Source: an uncultured Eubacteriales bacterium
GTDB taxonomy: Bacteria; Bacillota; Clostridia; Christensenellales; Aristaeellaceae
Direction: 5' to 3'
Assembly: GCA_902789365.1 (NCBI GenBank)
Contig: CADANQ010000027.1
Coordinates: forward strand, 1 to 33,371
Length of the DNA stretch: 33,371 nt
The notes beneath the pieces were generated by a model that did not search any database, was not told where the DNA came from, and saw only the letters and a list, made by a program, of their open reading frames with translations. The position numbers and the translations under genes are program-made. Shown one piece after another: positions 21,735-27,592 of the stretch; within the stretch, counting starts at the first letter, position 1; the number at the start of each line of letters is the position of its first letter.

Positions 21735-23576
21735 TCAGCGGGATTCGAAGAATTCCTTCAGGACCAGGTCGGGCCGGTCCGATTCCGCGAGATGCTCCCT
21801 GAGCATCCCCGCCACGGCGGTTTCCTGATCCGTGAGCATCAGTTCGCCCTTGCGGGTGAAGGAATGCGTAATGTCCGCCGCGGGTGTGAAAGCGTTGTCG
21901 CTTCCGGGCTTAAGCAGGGTCAGGACCATGTTCCCGGTTCCCCTGAAATCCTCCAGAATCGCTTCGTCCAGCGGGGTGGAAGCAGGGGAGTACATTACGG
22001 CGATCACCGTCAGGGAACCGCCTTCCCTGGTGTTCCGGGCTGCCCCGAAAAGCTTCCTGGCCTTCTGGGTGCAGCCGGCGGCCAGGCCCCCGGCCAGGGT
22101 CCGCGAGGAAACCGGAGCGGCGCTGTTCAGAGCCCGGCAAAGGCGGGTGAGGCTGTCCAGGAAGAGGACGACGTCGTTTTTCTGCTCCGCCAGGCGCATG
22201 CAGCGCTCAAGGCAAAGCTCCGCCGCGTGAATATGGTTTTCGATCGTGGAATCAAGGGACGAGTGCATGACGTCTCCCTTGAAGCGTTCCCTGAAATCGG
22301 TCACGTCCTCGGGCCGTTCGTCGATCAGCAGCGACATCTGCCGCGCTTCGGGATATCCTTTGGCGATCGCTTCCGACAGGGAGATTATGAAATCCGTTTT
22401 CCCGCTGCCCGCGGGACACATCAGGGCGGCCCGCTGGCCGAAGCCGATGGGACACAGAAGGTCGATGGCTTTGAAAAGGGTATTGGAAGGATCCTGCGGG
22501 GAAAGAGCGATTTTTTTGAGAGGATAAATCGGGGTCAGGCTTTCGAAAGCGGGCCGCTGGGTGTTTTCCTCCGGCGGGTTCCCGTTGACCTGGGTGATGT
22601 ACAAAAGGGCGCTGTACCGGTCGCCCTCCCTCTGGGGACGGGTCTTGCCGGTGATATAATCCCCCGTGCGGAGGTTGAAACGGCGGATCTGCGCGTTGGA
22701 AACATAAACGTCGTTCTTCCCGGGCGCCAGGCTGGCGGTGCGCAGGAAGCCATAGCCGTCGGCATGAATCTCAAGCACGCCGGCGCTGTCGCCGCATTCG
22801 CCGGTTGCGAGCATTTCGCTGACGGCAGAGGAGGGACCGGGGTCGTTCCTCTGGAAATCCGTCTGGGGGTAGGGAGTCTCCTCCCTGCGGGAGGGCATTT
22901 CCGGCCTCATCTGGACGGAAGGCCTGAGATCCGGCCCAAAGGACGAGGTTTCACTGCCCGCGGATTCCGGCCCGAAACGGTTTACCGGGGAAGCCGGCGT
23001 CTGGGGACGCGCGGCATAGGAGGACTCCGGCCGGGACGGCGCGTAGGAGGAGGGACGGTAGGACCTGTCCCCCTGGGGACGCTCATACCCGCGGGAAGCG
23101 GCGTTCCATCCTCCCTGGGCCGGCCTCGGAGAGGAATAATTGGGCTGATAGCTCCGGGGATTGTGCCAGGAACGCGAGCCTTCCAGGTTGAAAGCCGGCG
23201 CTTTGCTGGAAATCGAGGAGAGGGTGGAGCTTTTTTCGGGCGCGGCGGAGGGCGCCGGAGAAGGCGCGGAAGCACTCTGGGCGGCGGGACGGACGGGGGC
23301 CGGCCTGGAATAAGCGGTGAGCACCGGGGTGTCCTCGTCCTCGTCGTCGGTAATGATGGAAGCGGTGCGCACCTTGCGCGCGGGGGGCGCGGCGGGAGCG
23401 CTTTCTTCCACGTTCATCACGGTCTGAACGGGCGCGCCGCTTTCGGCGGGGCCGGTCTTATCCCGGATGAGGTCGATGATAGCTTGCTTATTGGAGCCCG
23501 CGGGCAGCTTGACACCCAGCTCCCTGGCCGTTTTTCTCAATTCGACAACCGTCATCGATTCATAATTGTCGCTCAT
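21735..23576 (-). CDS. rho: Transcription termination factor Rho, divergent, with long low-complexity insert
   Basis: A 613-residue RecA-fold helicase that ends transcription at Rho sites. An N-terminal helical domain (1-42) is followed by about 210 residues of Pro/Ser/Tyr/Arg-rich low-complexity sequence (45-255), then the RNA-binding cold-shock fold (about 266-335) and ATPase. Walker A C-P-A-G-S-G-K-T (387-394), D-E-R-P-E-D-V-T (419-426) and L-F-L-D-S (471-475) are present, and the arginine finger region keeps T-R-K (574-576). The canonical Lys before Walker A's Gly-Lys-Thr (A-P-P-K-A-G-K-T in E. coli) is Gly, and the RNA-contact loops are altered: G-L-A-A-G-C-T-Q-K for G-V-D-A-N-A-L-x-R and Y-S-P-A-S-T-P-L-D-E for I-D-T-G-S-x-M-D-E. 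GGGAGG lies 8 bases before the ATG. Activity is likely but may differ from the standard enzyme. Confidence 0.9.
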   Translation of the reverse strand: MSDNYESMTVVELRKTARELGVKLPAGSNKQAIIDLIRDKTGPAESGAPVQTVMNVEESAPAAPPARKVRTASIITDDEDEDTPVLTAYSRPAPVRPAAQSASAPSPAPSAAPEKSSTLSSISSKAPAFNLEGSRSWHNPRSYQPNYSSPRPAQGGWNAASRGYERPQGDRSYRPSSYAPSRPESSYAARPQTPASPVNRFGPESAGSETSSFGPDLRPSVQMRPEMPSRREETPYPQTDFQRNDPGPSSAVSEMLATGECGDSAGVLEIHADGYGFLRTASLAPGKNDVYVSNAQIRRFNLRTGDYITGKTRPQREGDRYSALLYITQVNGNPPEENTQRPAFESLTPIYPLKKIALSPQDPSNTLFKAIDLLCPIGFGQRAALMCPAGSGKTDFIISLSEAIAKGYPEARQMSLLIDERPEDVTDFRERFKGDVMHSSLDSTIENHIHAAELCLERCMRLAEQKNDVVLFLDSLTRLCRALNSAAPVSSRTLAGGLAAGCTQKARKLFGAARNTREGGSLTVIAVMYSPASTPLDEAILEDFRGTGNMVLTLLKPGSDNAFTPAADITHSFTRKGELMLTDQETAVAGMLREHLAESDRPDLVLKEFFESR

Positions 23577-23727
23577 GCAAAAAGCCTCCCGATGCTATAC
23601 GGAAAGAATAACGCTCCTGTCCTCCGTAAGTTAAAAACACCAATCGTCATGTCCGCCGGAAGCCGGACACAGGAAAAAAACTTACCAGATGTGGCCGCGG
23701 CCCGGAATGGCCGCTATTTTCGGAACC
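23577..23727 (-). promoter_or_regulatory. Rho 5' leader with possible structure
   Basis: The ~150-base leader on the minus strand contains a TGTCCG...CGGACA hairpin that lies inside a long-range GTAAGTT...AACTTAC pairing, and an upstream GC stem. A T7 run follows the upper GTAAGTT arm. Rho genes in several bacteria are autoregulated by Rho acting in their leaders; here the sequence shows only the structure. Confidence 0.35.
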
Positions 23728-23734
23728 TTGCTTT

Positions 23735-23763
23735 ATCATAACAGAAAAAAGCTGCAAATTCAA
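23735..23763 (-). promoter_or_regulatory. Sigma-A promoter of rho
   Basis: On the minus strand: -35 TTGAAT (23758-23763), 17-base spacer, -10 TATGAT (23735-23740). It lies divergent from the ABC-gene promoter at 23842. Confidence 0.65.
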
Positions 23764-23841
23764 TGCCCCGGGAGGCAAAAAGGAGAAAAAAAGAGGCGGG
23801 GCGGCAGCAATGAAACCCGCAAAAGGCGGAACGACCGGGTT

Positions 23842-23869
23842 TTGTTTGACAAACAGGCGATCATATAAT
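23842..23869 (+). promoter_or_regulatory. Promoter and palindromic operator of the ABC-type gene
   Basis: TATAAT (23864-23869) with a suboptimal TTGTTT (23842-23847, spacing 16) gives a plausible promoter. A perfect 13-base palindrome TGTTTG-A-CAAACA (23843-23855) overlaps the -35 region, as expected for a repressor site. No regulator gene is adjacent. The gene it serves is broken (see below), so regulation may be a relic. Confidence 0.5.
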
Positions 23870-23912
23870 AAAACACCGATTATGTTTCGGGACAGAAAGA
23901 GGAGGGAAGGGC

Positions 23913-24620
23913 ATGGATTATATCCTTGAAACCAACAATCTGACGAAGATTTACGGTCAGAAGGAAGCCGCCAAGGATGTGAACCTGCATATAAAGGAAG
24001 GGCAGATTTACGGCCTGATCGGCAGGAACGGCGCCGGCAAGACCACCATCATGCGGATGATCAGCGGGCTGTCAAAACCGACGAGGGGCAGCTATTCCCT
24101 GTTCGGCAAGACGGGGATGGCGATGCGGATGATGCTGAAGAACGTGGGGGTGCTGATTGAGCATCCCGGGCTGTATCCGCGGCTTTCGGCCTATGAAAAC
24201 CTGAAGATCAAATGCGGCGGCATGGGAATCAAACCGAAGGGATACGTGGAGGAACTGCTCAGGATTGTCGGGCTGGAAAACACCGACGCGAAGAAAGGGG
24301 CCGGTTCCTATTCCCTGGGAATGAGGCGGCGCCTGGGCATCGCCCTGGCGCTTGTGGGCGATCCCAAACTGATCATTCTGGACGAACCGATCAACGGCCT
24401 GGATCCGCAGGGAATCGCCGAGGTGCGCGAGACCCTGGCAAAGCTTCGGGACGAAAAAGGATTTCAGGCTGTTCTTCAACGAATCGCCCTCGGAAAAGAC
24501 CGACTGCGGTCTTTCAATCCCGGGCGGCGCCGGCGGCGCCGTCTGGTACGATCCGTGGACGGACGAATCCTTTCAATGCCCGGAGGGAGAACCGCTGAAA
24601 GTGACCCTGTCCCCCTATGA
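23913..24620 (+). pseudogene. Truncated ABC-transporter ATP-binding protein (BcrA-like)
   Basis: Residues 1-183 are a well-preserved ABC ATPase: Walker A G-R-N-G-A-G-K-T-T (37-45), signature S-L-G-M-R-R-R-L-G (134-142), Walker B L-I-I-L-D-E-P (153-159) and D-loop N-G-L-D-P (161-165). Family members then continue with the switch histidine (S-S-H) and about 110 more residues. Here the match ends near base 24461, and the frame runs on through 24620 in a sequence that belongs, in another frame, to a glycoside hydrolase. The missing switch histidine and C-terminus would make it inactive. A GAGGAGGG site precedes the start. The partner permease is not found. It reads as a deletion remnant; an assembly chimera is the alternative. 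Confidence 0.8.
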
Positions 24621-24987
24621 AATGAAGATTCTGGTGCTGGACCGGGGCGAAGGCGCGGTCCCAGCGGCCCTGCCTGCCCGGAAATATGCGTTGAAACAAA
24701 TGATTTCCGCGGAGGGATGGCGAATATCGCTCCGGGAAGCGGGAAGCCAAACGGAAATCCTTTCCGGGCGGGAACGCCTGGGAGACCTTGACGGAAAAGA
24801 AGCGGGCGTCCGTGTGGCGCCGCCCTACGTTTTTTCGGTGACGGGCCTTCTGCGGCCAGGACGCAACCGGCTGAAGGTCCTGGTCGCCAACACGCTTGTG
24901 CACCGGCTGCGGGATCCGCTGTCCATGACGCTGCCGATGGAACCATCCGGCCTGACAGGGCCTGTGACGCTTTCCTGGGAGGAATGA
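24451..24987 (+). pseudogene. C-terminal remnant of a glycoside hydrolase (GH2-like/rhamnosidase-like C-terminus)
   Basis: In the frame starting AGG at 24466, the encoded segment reads L-F-F-N-E-S-P, later W-Y-D-P-W-T-D-E, E-G-E-P-L-K-V-T-L-S-P-Y-E-M-K-I-L-V-L, then P-P-Y-V-F-S-V-T-G-L-L-R-P-G-R-N-R-L and E-P-S-G-L-T-G-P-V-T-L. These match the C-terminal sugar-binding part of large glycosidases acting on plant or host polysaccharides. No start or catalytic domain remains. The middle also looks shortened: G-R-E-R-L-G-D-L joins directly to D-G-K-E-A-G-V-R-V-A-P-P-Y, where relatives seem to have about 45 more residues. The stop TGA overlaps the first ATG of the next gene, consistent with an original glycosidase-esterase gene pair. 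Confidence 0.6.
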
Positions 24988-24989
24988 AT

Positions 24990-26000
24990 ATGTATTACGA
25001 AACGCTGAAATACTACCTGGACCTTTTTGACAACGGGGAACGGGAATTCGCTTATCGGGCGGAAAGCATTCCGGAGCATGCGGAATGGAAAAAGGCCCTG
25101 CGGTCCAGGCTGAGGGAGATCACCGGCCTGGATAAATGCGTTCCCTGCGCGCCTAAGCACGAATACGGCGGAGAAGAAGAAATAAACGGCTTCCGCGCCG
25201 AAAAACATACGCTGCGGACTGAGCCGGGCGTGGTGATGCCCTTCTTTCTTTTAAGACAGGAAAAGCGGGGCGAGGCTGCCTGCCCCGTTCTGATCGTGCC
25301 CCACGGGCATGGCGGGGGAAAAAGGGAAACGCTATATTATCAGTGCGGACTGATCCGCGAAGCATTGGAGGACGGTTTTATCGTGGCCTGCCCGGACGAA
25401 CGCGGGAGCGGCGAGCGGCGGGAATTCCCGCAGCAGGGAGACGGTGAAGCGCAGCGGAGGAGCAATTCCCATCGTGAACTTGCGCAACTGGGCGTTTGCT
25501 TCGGCCGGACGGTCATCGGCGGCGCCGTATGGGACCTGATGAGGCTTGCCGACTGGCTCCTTAACCTGAAGGAAGCTTCGGGTTTCCTGGCCTGCGCCGG
25601 CATGTCGGGGGGCGGGCAGCAGACCCTGTGGTTTGCGGCCCTGGACGACCGGGTTCGGGCGGCGATCACCAGCGGGTATTTTTACGGCGTCCGGGACGCG
25701 CTGATCGAAATGCCGCAGAACTGCGCGTGCAACTATATCCCCGGTTTTTTTGAAACGGCGGACATGGGAGAACTGGGCGCGCTGATTGCGCCGAGACCCT
25801 TCTTTGTGGAAAGCGGGAGGCGCGATCCTTTGGCGGGAAAGCGGGGACTGGACAACGTGAAGGAACAACTGGCGACCGCGGAGAAAGCCTATCGGCTCTT
25901 CGGCGCGAAAATCGTCCATTCGGTACACGACGGAGGGCACGAATGGCGGGGGGACGGGATGCGGGCGTTCCTGGCCGAGGCCCGGCACGACGGGGCGTGA
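24990..26000 (+). CDS. Acetylxylan-esterase-like alpha/beta hydrolase
   Basis: A 336-residue alpha/beta hydrolase of the acetyl-xylan-esterase or dienelactone-hydrolase-like group. The nucleophile is in A-G-M-S-G-G-G-Q (Ser206), the oxyanion segment is V-P-H-G-H-G-G (103-109), and the probable acid and base are Asp279 (S-G-R-R-D-P-L) and His317 (D-G-G-H-E-W). The start at 24990 is preceded by GGAGG with seven bases between; an ATG at 24984 would sit on the site. No signal peptide, so it is likely cytosolic and could deacetylate oligosaccharides taken up by the cell. It directly follows the glycosidase remnant, which supports a shared carbohydrate role. The enzyme itself looks intact, though it may now be driven only by the fused upstream promoter. 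Confidence 0.75.
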   Translation: MYYETLKYYLDLFDNGEREFAYRAESIPEHAEWKKALRSRLREITGLDKCVPCAPKHEYGGEEEINGFRAEKHTLRTEPGVVMPFFLLRQEKRGEAACPVLIVPHGHGGGKRETLYYQCGLIREALEDGFIVACPDERGSGERREFPQQGDGEAQRRSNSHRELAQLGVCFGRTVIGGAVWDLMRLADWLLNLKEASGFLACAGMSGGGQQTLWFAALDDRVRAAITSGYFYGVRDALIEMPQNCACNYIPGFFETADMGELGALIAPRPFFVESGRRDPLAGKRGLDNVKEQLATAEKAYRLFGAKIVHSVHDGGHEWRGDGMRAFLAEARHDGA

Positions 26001-26046
26001 GGTGCTCCGCGCGCCGTTTTTGCCCGCATGCGCCGGGAAACGCTCC

Positions 26047-26080
26047 CGCGGCGGCGACAAAACGGCGGCCGCGTTTTTTT
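26047..26080 (+). terminator. Rho-independent terminator of the esterase gene
   Basis: CGCGGC (26047-26052) pairs with GCCGCG (26068-26073), followed by seven T's (26074-26080). It overlaps the stop codon of the convergent mnmE. The 76-base gap also has a smaller GC stem upstream. Confidence 0.7.
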
Positions 26081-27419
26081 ATTTGCCGACGCAGAACCTG
26101 GAAAAGATCTCGTCCATGATCTTTTCGTCCACCCTGTCCCCGGTGATGGCGCCGAGATGCGACATTGCCTCGTGAAGATCGACGGCGCACAGGTCCAGCG
26201 CGCCATGGGCGCGGGCAAGGCTTGCCGCGCTTTCCAGGGCGGCCGCCGCCTTTTCCGCCAGGGAAATGTGCCGCATGCGGGTCAGCTCGCCTTCGCCGGC
26301 GTAACGGGTGTAACGGGAGATCGCCTCCCGCAGCCGGTCCAGCCCGAGGCCCGTGACGCAGCTCAGGGCGACGGCGTCCTTATCAAAACGCCGGAGAGTC
26401 TCCGGGCATCCGGGCAGGTCCGTCTTGCTCAGGACGACGACGCGGTCCCTTCCGGCGGTATCCCTGAGAAGCGCTTCGGTCTCCGGATCCACCGGACGGG
26501 AGGAATCGACGACCACAAGGCACAGGTCCGCGCCGGTCAGGGCGGCCCGGGCTTTGGATATGCCGATCCGCTCGATGACCTCTCCGCTTTCCCTGAGGCC
26601 GGCGGTGTCCCGCAGATTGACGCGGACGCCGTTTGACTGGAAGGATGCGGTCACGATGTCCCGGGTGGTCCCGGGGATGTCGGTGACGATGGCCCGCTCC
26701 TCGCCGCACAGGGCGTTGAGCAGGGAGGATTTTCCGGCGTTGACGGCGCCGCAGATGACGGTGTCAAGGCCGTTTTCCGCAAGGTACGCGCCGCGTTTGT
26801 CGCAGGCCGCCCGGAGTCTGAGGGCCAGCGCTTCGGTCCTCGGAATGAGGTCCGCGCAGGCCTCCTCCTCGCTGATCTCCTCGGGATAATCCATGGCGGC
26901 CTCCGCCCCCGCGATGATTGCGGCCAGTTCCTCTTCGCAGGACCTGACGAAGGACGAAACGCCGCCGTCCAGCTGCCTTACCGCGCATCTGGCCGCGCGC
27001 TCGGAGCCGGCGCTGATCAGGTCCATCACAGCCTCGGCCCGGCTCAGGTCGACCCGCCCGTTCAGGAAAGCGCGCCTGGTGAATTCGCCCGCCTCGGCGA
27101 CGCGGATCCCCATCCGCCGAAGCGCTTCCATCAGCCGGTGAGATGAATAAAAGCCGCCGTGCAGGTGGAATTCGGCCACGTCCTCCCGGGTGTAGGTCGC
27201 CGGGGCAAGCATCAGTACGGCCATGCATTCGTCCAGGACATCCCCGTTTTCGTCCAGGGCGCGGCAGTAAGTGAGACGATGGTCCTCGAAGCCCCCCCGC
27301 CGGTCCGTAAGGCGGGAAAGAGCTTCCCGGGAGCGCGGACCCGACACGCGGACGATGGCGATGCCGCCCTCTCCCGGCGCGGTGGCCGGCGCGGCAATGG
27401 TATCCTGAGAATTGATCAA
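26079..27419 (-). CDS. mnmE: tRNA modification GTPase MnmE (TrmE)
   Basis: A 446-residue GTPase that with MnmG installs the 5-carboxymethylaminomethyl group on wobble uridine 34 of several tRNAs. N-terminal folate-type domain (D-T-I-A-A-P-A-T-A-P-G at 6-16), helical domain and inserted G domain are complete: G1 G-A-V-N-A-G-K-S (224-231), G2 T-T-R-D (251-254), G3 D-T-A-G (271-274), G4 S-K-T-D (331-334; a variant of N-K-x-D seen in relatives) and C-terminal F-C-V-G-K with the catalytic Cys443. The start is TTG at 27419: AAGGAGG lies seven bases upstream and no ATG is positioned in frame. No mnmG is next to it. It is a monocistronic unit. Confidence 0.95.
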   Translation of the reverse strand: MINSQDTIAAPATAPGEGGIAIVRVSGPRSREALSRLTDRRGGFEDHRLTYCRALDENGDVLDECMAVLMLAPATYTREDVAEFHLHGGFYSSHRLMEALRRMGIRVAEAGEFTRRAFLNGRVDLSRAEAVMDLISAGSERAARCAVRQLDGGVSSFVRSCEEELAAIIAGAEAAMDYPEEISEEEACADLIPRTEALALRLRAACDKRGAYLAENGLDTVICGAVNAGKSSLLNALCGEERAIVTDIPGTTRDIVTASFQSNGVRVNLRDTAGLRESGEVIERIGISKARAALTGADLCLVVVDSSRPVDPETEALLRDTAGRDRVVVLSKTDLPGCPETLRRFDKDAVALSCVTGLGLDRLREAISRYTRYAGEGELTRMRHISLAEKAAAALESAASLARAHGALDLCAVDLHEAMSHLGAITGDRVDEKIMDEIFSRFCVGK

Positions 27420-27435
27420 GGCAGGTCCTCCTTGC

Positions 27436-27457
27436 GACGCCGCGAGGCGTCTTTTTT
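27436..27457 (+). terminator. Plus-strand terminator inside the mnmE leader
   Basis: Perfect 6-bp stem GACGCC-GCGA-GGCGTC (27436-27451) followed by six T's (27452-27457). No plus-strand gene ends here, so it would block antisense or read-through transcription coming from the esterase side before the 27537 promoter. In the minus sense the same hairpin lies just upstream of the mnmE ribosome-binding site. Confidence 0.6.
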
Positions 27458-27467
27458 ATATGACGAC

Positions 27468-27496
27468 AGTATACCACAGATCGTCCGGCGCCGCAT
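27468..27496 (-). promoter_or_regulatory. Weak candidate promoter of mnmE
   Basis: On the minus strand -10 TATACT (27468-27473) is good, but the hexamer 17 bases upstream (ATGCGG, 27491-27496) does not resemble TTGACA. It is the only -10 like element in the gap before mnmE. Confidence 0.35.
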
Positions 27497-27536
27497 GCGT
27501 CTTTGCGCCTTTTGCCGAACGCCCGGGAGGGGATAC

Positions 27537-27565
27537 TTGCATTCCCGGGGCATATGGGATAAAAT
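27537..27565 (+). promoter_or_regulatory. Sigma-A promoter of the acyltransferase-fusion gene
   Basis: -35 TTGCAT (27537-27542), 17-base spacer, -10 TAAAAT (27560-27565), 27 bases before the ATG with a strong AAGGAGG site between them. Confidence 0.75.
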
Positions 27566-27592
27566 GTCGATGGTTCGGAAGGAGGCCAGGAA

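Noticed and set aside
21792-23741. 649-codon plus-strand frame opposite rho
   Set aside because: It is antisense to a complete Rho, runs over the rho promoter and has a Gly/Arg/Val-rich shadow composition.
23846-23874. TTGACA at 23846 as the -35 of the ABC gene
   Set aside because: The TATAAT at 23864 is only 12 bases away, and the hexamer 17 bases downstream (TAAAAC) is poor; the palindrome reading explains TTGACA better.
23806-23932. Short plus-strand frame starting ATGAAACCC before the ABC gene
   Set aside because: It spans the promoter and palindrome of the next gene and has no related protein features.
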